Below are positions 49,601-61,600 of a DNA stretch of 64,000 nt, one piece after another. Source of the DNA: Liolophura sinensis (lineage: Eukaryota > Mollusca > Polyplacophora > Chitonida > Chitonidae); contig NC_088300.1 of NCBI RefSeq assembly GCF_032854445.1, forward strand, positions 25,463,608-25,527,607, given 5' to 3'. Position 1 is the first letter of the stretch. Each line of letters begins with the position of its first letter. Under the pieces are notes generated by a model. That model did not search any database, was not told the DNA's origin, and saw only the letters and a list, made by a program, of their open reading frames with translations. The translations under genes and the position numbers were made by a program.

Positions 49601-51092
49601 AACATATCCATATCACTGTCAGCTCTGTGTAGGTTATACCTGTAATATACAAGCAGAATTTAGCACTGCAGGTTTGCAAATGTACATAAATACAGCGATT
49701 CACAGAAGTCCAACTTCTTACTACCACACCAGGTATTAAAATTTCATTATGTTTTGCTACTTTTTTTTTCAAAGAGATAGTCAGTTCTATATGTTAATAC
49801 TTCAGTTCACAAGTGTTCTAACTTCGATTTTTTTTTCAGTTTTTTAAGTATTCTTGTAGTAAGAATGGATGTGCTAGTACATGAATCCCTGGAATATTGC
49901 CAGGTATGTGATGTTCAATGGATAATCATCAAGTTACCATACATGAATACAAATTCTACTACTACTGTCATTTTTACACGACATGACTGATGACTGATGA
50001 CTTGTGCATGTAGATGGTCAGACCTCTCTGGCCCGATCAGCTAAATAAATGTTCTTGCCACAACCGATAGTCCACTGACAGCGGCTGCATGTCTATTAAA
50101 TTTGTTTGTAAACATGGTAATAGAGAGAAGGTTTACTCAAGGTATGTGTACTTCATTTTTCTCCATCCATAAACCTGACTACTGCTGCATAAATGAAATA
50201 CTCTTGAGTAGACCTACACATATAGTGTCAAAACATCAATAAATAATGTGTACCGAGATACAGCTTATGTATGCCTTGGGTATAGTATCCATACTATATC
50301 CCAGCATACACCAGCTTTAACAAAGCTTTATTTCCTTCTGAAATACAATTAGTGAATGTCAGCATATTTGTGAAGATGACATGCATGTAGACTCTACCTT
50401 TGACTTCCAAACGGACAAGCCAAAAGGACTTTACCCAGATCTCTTTCTACTTTTTCAACAAGGCTTCTCCATGTCGACTGAAAATCAAGGTGTTCTTTAA
50501 CACCTTTCAAAAATGGCCCTGGTTGTTTACTAAGCTGTGCCGCTTCTTTTTCTTTCTGTTTCTCACTCAAATGATTGTAATGTTCTTCAATCATGATCCA
50601 AATTTTCTCACCAACATCTTCCGGCAATTCTTGTAAATTTCTACATTTATTGACGGGCTGTCCATCAAAACAACAAAGTTCAGATGTTGTCTGTGAAGAC
50701 AAGCATCTTTCCCCAAATTTCCTGATGAAAACCGTCCGCCAGCGAACTCGAAACCGGTGCCAGATTACTGAGTTTGAGCTTTTGTCAGTGTCACTGTCTG
50801 GCTTCATATCAACGGCAGTCCGACTGACAAGATCATCATGGCTCGCATTTTCCGTACCGTCCAAATTACTAATTACTTCACCAGGAGCACTAATCATCTC
50901 ACAGACCCCGTGCCACCCATGGCAGTTGTTGACACTGAACACAAGTATAACTGTCCCCTCCCCGAGGGCCTTAGTAAGTGTTTCCCGAGGGTTAGGGAAT
51001 GAGTCTCGATCTTTACAAGCCCACACGCCGGACTCCACACACTGGCGAAGAGATGCTATTGTAGCGCATTTACACACGAAATAACGCACCAT
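46695..51092 (-). CDS. YTH-domain protein fused to a polymerase-beta-type (RlaP-like) nucleotidyltransferase
   Basis: Six exons: 51092-50398, 49639-49537, 49316-49141, 48914-48762, 48160-48041 and 46827-46695; 459 residues with continuous phase. Residues 1-172 fit a YTH fold: RYFVCKCATIASLRQCVESG, VWAC (Trp24), GTVILVFSVNNCHGWHGVCEM, SVIWHRFRVRW (Trp111, Trp118), QPVNKCRNLQELPEDVGEKI. Trp24 and Trp118 sit where YTHDC1 has its m6A-cage tryptophans. Residues 173-228 are a charged helical linker. From 229 a nucleotidyltransferase begins: GSQRYNLHRADSDMDMFIVY, with G-S and D-x-D (Asp241, Asp243). Then come YDYTVHEVHRYCELL (Asp274, candidate third metal ligand) and QGDPRCVETLFLHPSSI, followed by helices with RRGEITGLEARQLIEE. 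That order fits the RlaP (COG3541/PF10127) family as I remember it, which is mainly bacterial and phage. The combination suggests a reader-guided RNA-end-modifying enzyme; that role is an inference. Confidence 0.8.
46890..47170 (-). mobile_element. Dispersed repeat, family C, in the YTH-gene last intron
   Basis: Phrases catactcaactattttcccc, ttggcaatttactgaccaac and gaaaggcctcacaaaggcgt match the 37715-37965 copy in order. The orientation is inferred from the tail (gccatactcaag-type reversed at 46895). Confidence 0.55.
48340..48580. repeat. Degenerate duplicated dispersed repeat
   Basis: Two adjacent copies share acaaaatttcatccaaaccagacaatatctgat / acaaaatgttatcaaaatcagacaatatttgaa-type text followed by agttattgcacagaaa. 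The second ends in gggacagacggacagacagg. Such phrases are common in marine invertebrate interspersed repeats. It lies in a YTH-gene intron. Confidence 0.55.
49333..49398 (-). pseudogene. Partial duplicate of YTH-gene exon 3 in the adjacent intron
   Basis: The phrase at 49334-49397 (gatgtaaaaacatggtttct, then gggtgtctccctgagtcagc, then agttcacaataa) repeats the coding segment at 49211-49270 with a few changes. It lies just upstream, in transcript orientation, of the exon it copies, and has no clean splice borders of its own. Confidence 0.8.
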
Positions 51093-52629
51093 TTTGAACC
51101 CTTGTAGCTCTTACCCACAGCTGAATTCTACTAGAGCTTTGATTTCGAGCATATCGTCTAAAAATGCCGTTACAGTGTTAAAGCATCTGCTAAAATTGCA
51201 TAACGTGTTGACATGCTTGACAGCGCCCTCTGGACTCGATTTTGTAAGACGTGCGCTGGTTAGCACAGGAAGAGTGAGGAGCCAATCAAAAGTACTGTTA
51301 CAAACTTCAAGCATCTTTGATACCCACGTGGTAATGTTTACAAATGAGAGGGGATTCCTCTGTGCACGGCTCGCCATTTTTAAATGACAAATCTTTGTTG
51401 TGCTGGTCTTCTTTACGAATTTCAGAGTAAACGCTTATTATCACCAAGACCCCAGGAAAGTTAAAATCGGGAAAATCCAAAACTTATGTCCTTTAAACTC
51501 GGACTCCCGTATTCCTCAAAAATTCCTGGAAATATTCACACTTGTTCTCTAGCCATTTCATTGGTCAACGTGCCTCAGTCGTGTGATGAAGAATTCTCAC
51601 GAAACAAACCCACTGTATATCAATGTTCTGATGGAGTTCCGAGATAAAGAGGTATATTTACTAGACATCCTAGAACCACTCAATCAGTTACTGAGAAAGG
51701 AATGGGTGTAGTTAGTCGTATTAAATATCTTGATGTCATAATTATTATAATCTTCATAAACTCTCACTATATATGCCTCTATATGAATACCGCATATGTT
51801 TTATTTATTTATTTGATTATTTTCTACACTCTACTCATGATTATTTTACTTATACGACGGCGGCCAGCATTATGGAGGGAGGAAACCCATGAACAGGTTA
51901 ATTTTCTGGCAGACCTTCCCTCGTACGACCGAAGAAGCAGCCAGGAAGAGCTGAACTTGAACCCACATCGACCAGATTGATGACAGGCTCCTGGGTATTT
52001 GCGCCGCCCTTGCACGCGAACATCCCGGCCACGGATACACATAAACATGAATCCAAAGGTTACACCCTATTTTAGCCACCTCCTAGCTTGAAGGTGCATT
52101 GATATATTGTAGATAATCACAATGAAAAAGAAACAGTTTAATACATATACATGTATATATAATGACAACTAAATTTACTCGAACCCATAGTCATTAAGCT
52201 AATAATTAAGTATTATGCCATAGTTTTGTACTGCTTCTGAAACAGTAAAACAGGCCTGAAATAATGTTCGTTGTGGAGCTTCGTGAAACTGTGTTAAAAA
52301 CGCTGACCTTAATACATGTACGTTCACTAATACAGTTGCGTGTCGGAGCAGTCTTAATTCGCTCAAAATTACATTACATTTATTCATTTATTTTATTTTC
52401 ACAAACACACCCTTCTGGAGGCCAACACGATTTGCAGTTTCTTGAGTTAGAAGAAAGCCTTCCGGAAGATTTTTCAAATGGAAACTCAGATCGAGTGGAC
52501 AGAAGATATACTCTAGCAGAAGACTGGGAACCAATCGAGTCGACCTCTGCATACCATGTACATGTGGTTAAAATAAATCTGTTTGGCCTATGCACGTAAT
52601 AAATAGCTCCCCCATTCGAATATTAGAAA
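51093..52629. other. Flank between the YTH gene and the Ig membrane-protein gene
   Basis: The YTH gene's promoter should lie just above 51093. No other gene is supported. The inverted SINE at 51853-52035 is listed separately. Minus-strand AATAAA (tttatt at 52387-52392) is a plausible poly(A) signal for the Ig gene, about 240 nt past its stop. Confidence 0.4.
51853..52038 (-). mobile_element. SINE family A copy, inverted, near full length
   Basis: On the plus strand: acgacggcggccagcattat, ggagggaggaaacccatgaa, gcagaccttccctcgtacga, aagcagccaggaagagctga, then gacaggctcctgggtattt and cccggccacggatac. This is the reverse of the family A order. Confidence 0.8.
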
Positions 52630-55600
52630 CTATAGGAAGTCATCTATGTTCCCGAATGGTACAGATTCGGACGTATCCCTGTATGTGTGAGCCGGTCGTG
52701 GATCTGTGAATGGCAGGTCCGAAAGAGAACGGTACAATGTTCTGTCAGAGGCGTTCCGTTCAAATCCTATAAGTGATGGTCGATCGTCCTCGTGGAAAAC
52801 CAGTCTGATTTCATATGGTGACGGGGGAGAAGTTGAATGATACGGAATTGAAGGATGGTGATGCGAACCAGCTGATCGAGCAGCCTGGTTTGATTGTTGC
52901 ACACTGGTAGCTTGATTTGGAGCGCGCCCAGCTATCTCGTTGAGAGAATGATATGAACTACCCCAAGAAACTTGTAGCATGCCACTAGACGAAGCGCCCT
53001 GTGATTCTAGAGCTGCCTGTGAAGCGGAAGAAGCAACTGTAGAACCACTGTTTTGCTTACGCTTGGCGCTTTTCTCTTTGCGCTTGGCGCTTTGCTCTTC
53101 ACGCTGGGCGCTTTTCCCTTTGGGCCTGTCGCTTTGCTCTTCATGCCTAGCACTTGGCTCTTTACGCTTGTCGCTTTGCTCTCCATGCCTGGCACTTTGC
53201 TCTCCATGCTTGGCGCTTTTCTCTTTGTGCCTGTCGCTTTGCTCTTCACGCATGGCGCTTTTCTCTTTATGCGTGGCCCTTTGCTCTCCATGCTTAGCGT
53301 TTTGCTCTTTACGCCTGTCGCTTTGCTCTTCATGCTTAGTTCTTTTCTCTTTGTACCTGTCGCTTTGGTCTTTACGCTTGTCGCTTTGCTCTTCATCCTT
53401 GATGCTTTTCTCTTCACGCTTGGGGCTTTCCTCATTAAACTTTACGCTTTTGTTCGTCTCGCTCCCTGGCGGTTTTGGAGGAATCGGAGAAACGTCTGAT
53501 GCGCGTACCCGTCCAGCTGGGGTTAAGCTAGCAGATTCCTCCTGGGAATGTTGCCCAGATTTGGAACGCTCTGATGTTGGTGACTGTGACATTGGTGGTA
53601 GTATTGGTGGTGGTACCGATGTTTTATGTGACGGTTGTCCTTCTGAATGTTTACCAGATGAAGGGCTGGACTTTTCTGCTTCATGAATGGCGCTCTGCTC
53701 TATAGGCTTGTCGCTTTGCAATATACGCCTGTCGCTTTGCCCTTTATGCTTGGGGCTCTGCTCTTTACGTTTGTCGCTTTCCTCTTTATCCTTGATGCTT
53801 TTCTCTCCACGCTTGGGGCTTTCCTCATTAAACTTTACGCTTTTGCTCGTCTTAGTCCCTGGTGGTTTTGGAGGAATCGGAGAAACGTCTGATGCGCGTA
53901 CCCGTCCAGCCGGGGTTAAGCTAGCAGATTCCTCCTGGGAACGTTGCCCAGATTTGGGACGCTCTGATGTTGGTGACGGTGACATAGGTGGTGGTGGTAG
54001 TGGTACCGATGTTTTATGTGACGGTTGTCCTTCTGAATGTTTACCAGATGAAGGGCTGGACTTTTCTGCTTCATGATTGGCGCTCTCCTCTATAGGATTG
54101 TCGCATTGCAATTTACGCCTGTCACTTTGCTCTTCATCCTTGACGCTTTTTTCTTCACGCTTGGGGCTTTCCTCATTAAGCTTTACGCTTTTGCTTGTCT
54201 TAGTCCCTAGCGGTTTTGGAGGAACCGGAGAAACGTCTGATGCGCGTACCCGTCCAGCTGGGGTTAAGCTAGCAGATTCCTCCTGGGAACGTTGCCCAGA
54301 TTTGGAACGCTCTGATGTTGGTGACGGTGACATAGGTGGTGGTGGTAGTGGTACCAATGTTTTATGTGACGGTTGTCCTTCTGAATGTTTACCAGATGAA
54401 GGGCTGGACTTTTCTGCTTCATGATTGGCGCTCTGCTCTATAGGATTGTCGCTTTGCAATTTACGCCTGTCACTTTGCTCTTCATCCTTGACGCTTTTTT
54501 CTTCACGCTTGGGGCTTTCCTCATTAAGCTTTACGCTTTTGCTCGTCTTAGTCCCTGGCGGTTTTGGAGGAGCCGGAGTAACGTCTGATGCACGCACCCG
54601 TCCAGCTGGGGTTAAGCTAGCAGATTCCTCTTGGGAACGTTGCCCAGATTTGGGACGCTCTGATGTTGGTAATGGTGATATTGGTGGTGGTATTGGTGGT
54701 GGTACCGATGTTTTATATGACGGTTGTCCTTCTGAATGTTTACCAGATGAAGGGCTGGACTTTTCTGCTTCATGATTGGCGCTCTGCTCTATAGGCTTGT
54801 CGCTTTGCAATATACGCCTGTCGCTTTGCCCTTTACGCTTGGCGCTCTGCTCTTTACGTTTGTCGCTTAGCTCTTTATCCTTGATGCTTTTCTCTTCACG
54901 CTTGGGGCTTTCCTCATTAAACTTTACGCTTTTGCTCGTCTTAGTCTCTGGCGGTTTTGGAGGAATCGGAGAAACGTCTGATGCGCGTACCCGTCCAGCT
55001 GGGGTTAAGCTAGCAGATTCCTCCTGGGAACGTTGCCCAGATTTGGGACGCTCTGATGTTGGTGACGGTGACATAGGTGGTGGTGGTAGTGGTACCGATG
55101 TTTTATGTGACGGTTGTCCTTCTGAATGTTTAACAGATGAAGGGCTGGACTTTTCTGCTTCATGAATGGTGCTCTGCTCTATAGGATTGTCGCATTGCAA
55201 TTTACGCCTGTCACTTTGCTCTTCTTCCTTGACGCTTTTATCTTCACGCTTGGGGCTTTCCTCATTAAGCTTAAGCTTTTGCTCGTCTTAGTCCCTGGCG
55301 GTTTTGGAGGAGCCGGAGTAACGTCTGATGCACGCACCCGTCCAGCTGGGGTTAAGCTAGCAGATTCCTCTTGGGAACGTTGCCCAGATTTGGGACGCTC
55401 TGATGTTGGTGATGGCGATATTGGTGGTGGTGTTGGTGGTGGTACCGATGTTTTATGTGACGGTTGTCCTTCTGAATGTTTACCAGATGAAGGGCTGGAC
55501 TTTTCTGCTTCATGATTGGCGCTCTGCTCTATAGGCTTGTCGCTTTGCAATTGACGCCTGTCGCTTTGCTTTTCATGCTTGGCGCTCTGCTCTTTACGTT

Positions 55601-58600
55601 TGTCGCTTTCCTCTTTATCCTTGATGCTTTTCTCTTCACGCTTGGGGCTTTCCTCATTAAACTTTACGCCTTTGCTCGTCTTACTCCCTGGCGGTTTTGG
55701 AGGAATCGGAGAAACGTCTGATACGCGTACCTGTCCAGCTGGAGTTAAGCTAGCAGATTCCTCCTGGGAACGTTGCCCAGATTTGGAACGCTCTGATATT
55801 GGTGACGGTGACATAGTTGGTGGTGGTAGTGGTACCGATGTTTTATGTGACGGTTGTCCTTCTGAATGTTTACCAGATGAAGGGCTGGACTTTTCTGCTT
55901 CATGAATGGCGCTCTGCTCTATAGGATTGTCGCTTTGCAATATACGCCTGTCGCTTTGCCCTTTATGCTTGGCGCTCTGCTCTTTACGTTTGTCGCTTAG
56001 CTCTTCATCCTTGACGCTTTTCTCTCCACGCTTGGGGCTTTCCTCATTAAGCTTTACGCTTTTGCTCGTCTTAGTCCCTGGCGGTTTTGGAGGAGCCGGA
56101 GAAACGTCTGGTGCAAGCACCCGTCCAGCTGGGGTTAAGCTAGCAGATTCCTCCTGGGAACGTTGCCCAGATTTGGGACGCTCTGATGTTGGTGATGGCA
56201 ATATTGGTGGTGGTATTGGTGGTGGTACCGATGTTTTATGTGACGGTTGTCCTTCTGAATGTTTACCAGATGAAGGGCTGGACTTTTCTGCTTCATGATT
56301 GGCGCTCTGCTCTATAGGCTTGTCGCTTTGCAATTGACGCCTGTCGCTTTGCTTTTCATGCTTGGCGCTCTGCTCTTTACGTTTGTCGCTTTCCTCTTTA
56401 TCCTTGATGCTTTTCTCTTCACGCTTGGGGCTTTCCTCATTAAACTTTACGCCTTTGCTCGTCTTACTCCCTGGCGGTTTTGGAGGAATCGGAGAAACGT
56501 CTGATACGCGTACCTGTCCAGCTGGAGTTAAGCTAGCAGATTCCTCCTGGGAACGTTGCCCAGATTTGGAACGCTCTGATATTGGTGACGGTGACATAGT
56601 TGGTGGTGGTAGTGGTACCGATGTTTTATGTGACGGTTGTCCTTCTGAATGTTTACCAGATGAAGGGCTAGACTTTTCTGCTTCATGAATGGCGCTCTGC
56701 TCTATAGGATTGTCGCTTTGCAATATACGCCTGTCGCTTTGCCCTTTATGCTTGGCGCTCTGCTCTTTACGTTTGTCGCTTAGCTCTTCATCCTTGACGC
56801 TTTTCTCTCCACGCTTGGGGCTTTCCTCATTAAGCTTTACGCTTTTGCTCGTCTTAGTCCCTGGCGGTTTTGGAGGAGCCGGAGAAACGTCTGATGCAAG
56901 CACCCGTCCAGCTGGGGTTAAGCTAGCAGATTCCTCCTGGGAACGTTGCCCAGATTTGGGACGCTCTGATGTTGGTGATGGCAATATTGGTGGTGGTATT
57001 GGTGGTGGTACCGATGTTTTATGTGACGGTTGTCCTTCTGAATGTTTACCAGATGAAGGGCTGGACTTTTCTGCTTTATGATTGGCGCTCTCCTCTATAG
57101 GCTTGTCGCTTTGCAATTTACGCCTGTCGCTTTCCTTTTCATGCTTGGTGCTCTGCTCTTTACGTTTGTCGCTTTGCTCTTCATCCTTGATGCTTTTCTC
57201 TTCACGCTTGGGGCTTTCCTCATTAAACTTTACGCCTTTGCTCGTCTTAGTCCCTGGTGGTTTTGGAGGAGCCGGAGAAACGTCTGATGCGCGTACCCGT
57301 CCAGCTGGGGTTAAGCTAGCAGATTCCTCCTGGGAACGTTGCCCAGATTTGGGACGCTCTGGCGTTGGTGATGGTGATATTGGTGGTGGTGGTACCGATG
57401 TTTTATGTGACGGTTGTCCTTTTGAATGTTTACCAGATGAAGGGCTGGACTTTTCTGCTTCATGATTGGCGCTCTCCTCTATAGGATTGTCGCATTGCAA
57501 TATACGCCTGTCACTTTGCTCTTCATCCTTGACGCTTTTATCTTCACGCTTGGGGCTTTCCTCATTAAGCTTTAGGCTTTTGCTCGTCTTAGTCCCTGGT
57601 GGTTTTGGAGGAGCCGGAGAAACGTCTGATGCGCGTACCCGTCCAGCTGGGGTTAAGCTGGCAGATTTCTCCTGGGAACGTTGCCCAGATTTGGAACGCT
57701 CTGATGTTGGTGATGGTGATGGTGGAGGTGGTGGTGGTGGTGGTGGTACCGATGTTTTATGTGACGGTTGTCCTTCTGAATGTTTACCAGATGAAGGGCT
57801 GGACTTTTCTGATTTTTGCGTTTTTGAAGTAATTGCAGGTGGGTTTGGTTTTGACCTTGGTTTTGACCCTTTCTTTGCAGCCTCGGAAGCTGCTGAATTG
57901 TTTGTATTGTTTGTAAATCTCCTCACAAATGAAGATGAGGAAGAAAAATCTTTATCGTCAGACACCGTAAGTGTGTCATTGTCATCTTTGTCCCGTTTTT
58001 CCTGGTTTGTCTGTGAGGAATGCGGAGAAATGTTGTTATGATCTGGTTTTACAGCTTTGTTTGTCATCCCAGAGACAGCTTTACGAAGTTGTGGATCATC
58101 GACTGACGACGAACTTGCAGATGATGAACCTGAGACACCATTACCGCTTGACATTTCATCATTGAATAGGGTTTCTAATGATTTCTTTTCATCCTGCACG
58201 TATAGCCCAGGTTCCGGCCGGGACATGTGTCTAACAGGCTCTTGCTGAACAAACGAAGACGTCACTTCTAAAGGAGGCTTGTCAGGAGAATGTGCACTGC
58301 CGTCATCACTGGGCTCAGACTCGTTTACTTGCGCATTCCTGAATTGAGACGGAATCATAAATTGCCCCTTTGACCTTCGATCACTAGACACTTTCATTTT
58401 TAGCCCATGCGATTTTACCAAAACATCTTTAGGACCGGGTACACCTTCACGTGAGTCATAACTAATCGCAGAATAAAAACTTTGGCCAGACCAAGATATG
58501 GCTGAAAAGAAGCTATCGTGACGAGACGGAATTATTCTACTGCTTGTTGAACTAGAGTAACTTTTAGGCTGAGCAAGGAAGTCTTTACTTGCAGCCAGAC

Positions 58601-61600
58601 CCGATGACGTTTTCTTCGATGTGGTATCCATCATGCTGAGTGTACTTTCTTTGCTTGTAGCCATATCTGATGACGTTTTCTTTGATGTGATTTCCATCAT
58701 GCTGGGTACGCTTTCCAGGCTATGACTGCGTGAGGACACTGTTGATGTAGTTGCTGAAGGCACAACAGACAATGACGAATCAGAATTATCCAGAGGCTCA
58801 GATGAAGAGTGTTTGCGGGCAATCCTAGATGTCTTAGGTTGTCTTGATACGACACCCGCCGACAACATGGACACGTCACTATCTGACCCCTTGGATTTCG
58901 TTGTTTTTTTTATCCTCGCTTGAGGTGGACGACTCGGAGCTACTTGTATCTGATAACGTGCTTCCACTTGAACCAGTTGAAGAGCTCGCCTGGCTGGATG
59001 ATGTAGTTCTGATATTGACAAATGCCTTGGAAGAAAACCTAACGGAGTGGCTTTCTTCATTCCGATTTTTTCCCCTTTTCTTCAGGCTCATGTCTGAAGA
59101 CTCGGTGTCTGAACTACTGTTTGATGTAGTCCCCAAATCTGACGAAGAGCTGTCTGAAGTAACGTCCGAAGACGACTCTGAGTCTAAGGAGCTGTAAGAA
59201 AGAACTTTCTGCTGAATCGGCCGATTTCTATGCCTTATGACCGAGATTGTGATGAATACGATGAAATCGACGATGAAGCTAATGAGCACGTAGGTGACAT
59301 TCACCCAGATATCTGCAATTAGAGAATCAGAGGAAAATAATACATAATGACTGTGCATTAAAAAATACTCAATTCACTACAACGATCATAAATATTATGG
59401 TAACGTCAAAACATTCTTGTTCTACATCAGAACTGCATAACAGAATTATTTCGCATAAAAATTTGCTACGTCAGTGTAGACCTACTATAGTATTATTCTT
59501 CAGCTATGATATTCCATGGATCGTTTACCCTGAACGTATCCCTGAAATCGACATGTAGGTATTCAATGAGAATTGTTACTGAGTAACCAATCAGATATAT
59601 GATCTGGGTTTGAGCTGTTCTGACAATGGTTCAACAGCATTTGCATAAATATCTCTACGAAGCAAGTTAGATGTTATGTTAACAACCCATCCAGCACGGA
59701 ATCAAACGAAATACAACGAAATGTAATTTAACACATATGGGTTTATGGGAAAAGGCTACTCATTAAACAGTAACGAGGCCAGTTTATTTTTTATTGCTTA
59801 ACGCGTGCTTACCATCTCGATCTACTGTGCCAGTCACTGAAAATAAGAAAATACCAGCATTAGTATTTTGTGCATATTACATATACGGTGTGTACAAAAC
59901 AACATACACTGAATCCAGAGAACGTGTAACGCTAAACCATGTGTACAGAATGCAGGTAACGATCATTCCAGATAAGTCAACACTGCTTTCGTCCTCAATC
60001 ACAAGCTCATTGTCTGTATAAAACAAAGATATACTTGGATCATTTAAAAAATCAAACTGAATGAAGTACTGTACAATATTATAATACTATGCAAAATGCC
60101 TCATAATTTACGATTGGTCCACATTACAAAAAAGATCCAAAAACAAAAAAAAATTGATGTGCACTATGGTACAGAAAGCTTCAGGAGAGAGTACGTACTA
60201 AATTTCACAAAACGATAATACATCCAAGAGCTTCTTTGAACTGGTGCGCGTTCAGATGAGAGAGAAACAGATACCTGTCAGATTAAATCCTGCCTTCTTC
60301 TTGCCGTGGTACCAGCAATAGTACGTTCCTGTATCATCCGGTTTCAGATGCTTGAAGTGGAGTGCGTGTGTCATGTCGACTTCAACCCTTCCTTTTGTAT
60401 GCCTATGAACCTCTAATGCAGACATGTACTTGGATCCTTTGGCCCAGGCCACAGGAGTATCGATATGAGCACTGTGCATAGACAAAAACATTTTATCACT
60501 TATATAAGTGTCTATACGAGTGAAATATCACAACTGATGTTCTCTGTACAACATCACATTTATCATGTGACCTTTGGGATAGCGTAACACAGTCCTTTGG
60601 CCCGTTTCTTATTTTCATATAATAATAAATAATTTGGCCAGTCAAGGTTTCAGACCGCTAATGTGTAAATGGTCTACAAATATTGATAAAGTTATTGCTA
60701 ATTCCGTTTTCGAACGAGATAATAGCTATGGTGGCTCACATGTGATCATAAAGGGCTACCTGCGTTTTTATTTATTTGTTTGAAGATGGCTTTATTAAAT
60801 AATGGCAACAGTATTTCTGTCATATCACGACCGTGCCTCCTTGTGGCAGGCCGGGCCCAATATCGCCACATGTACAGCGCGGCCTCACAAGAACGCCATG
60901 CCAACACCAGACACAACATCCCACCCAGTCACACAATAGGCCTACTGACACCGCGTCTACCAGTCTACCGGCCTATTCCTCTTACTCTGAGCGAGAAGCA
61001 AGGTAGTGCAAAGATTACTAATGTTTAAATCTTACGTAATACTCGATTTGAGATTGAGCCTCCGACTACCGCTTATGAAAAGAATGTGTACCTCTGCGTC
61101 TACTGATATACGACATCATCGTCAGGCGTGAGACAACGCAATACATATATTCTGACGCCATGCGTGACGACAGTCAAATTTTCTTCGAATACTGTTCAAT
61201 TAAATAACACAATTTACCACAGAAATAAATATATCAGAAAGGTGGATGCTCCAGAAGACATGATTTAACTTCACATCAACAGTTAAGATAAATTCGGCAT
61301 TTCCTATATTGACTGAAAATATTGACTCAGAGTGCTCGGTACACTTACCCTGGACAGTGCATCAGCAACTCTTGGCCTACCTCTTTTTCCACAGTTTCAT
61401 GATAAACTGTAAAAGTGAAAAAAGTTAATAACTGTTACACTAAGGTAAGTTTAGACATGTATCGGGAATTGCAAATACACTTATGACACAGATGAAAGTC
61501 AGGGTAGTGGCATCATTCTAGTTGCTGATGTTAACATACGGCAATATATAGCGGCAACATACAAGTCAAGACCACATTCATCAAGGGGCCTCCGTGGCCA

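Noticed and set aside
50593-51084. 163-codon plus-strand frame
   Set aside because: It is exactly antisense to the YTH-domain exon, which has clear family motifs on the other strand.
52979-58041. Many plus-strand open frames of 70-235 codons opposite the Ig-gene tail
   Set aside because: They repeat with the same period as the minus-strand coding units and lack splice or start context; they are mirror frames of a Ser/Pro/Lys-rich repeat.
59946-60016. Possible additional exon of the Ig gene starting ACAATGAGCTTGTG
   Set aside because: It has an acceptor-like cag, but no good donor, and the frame ends in a stop; the 60275-59836 join without it is in phase.
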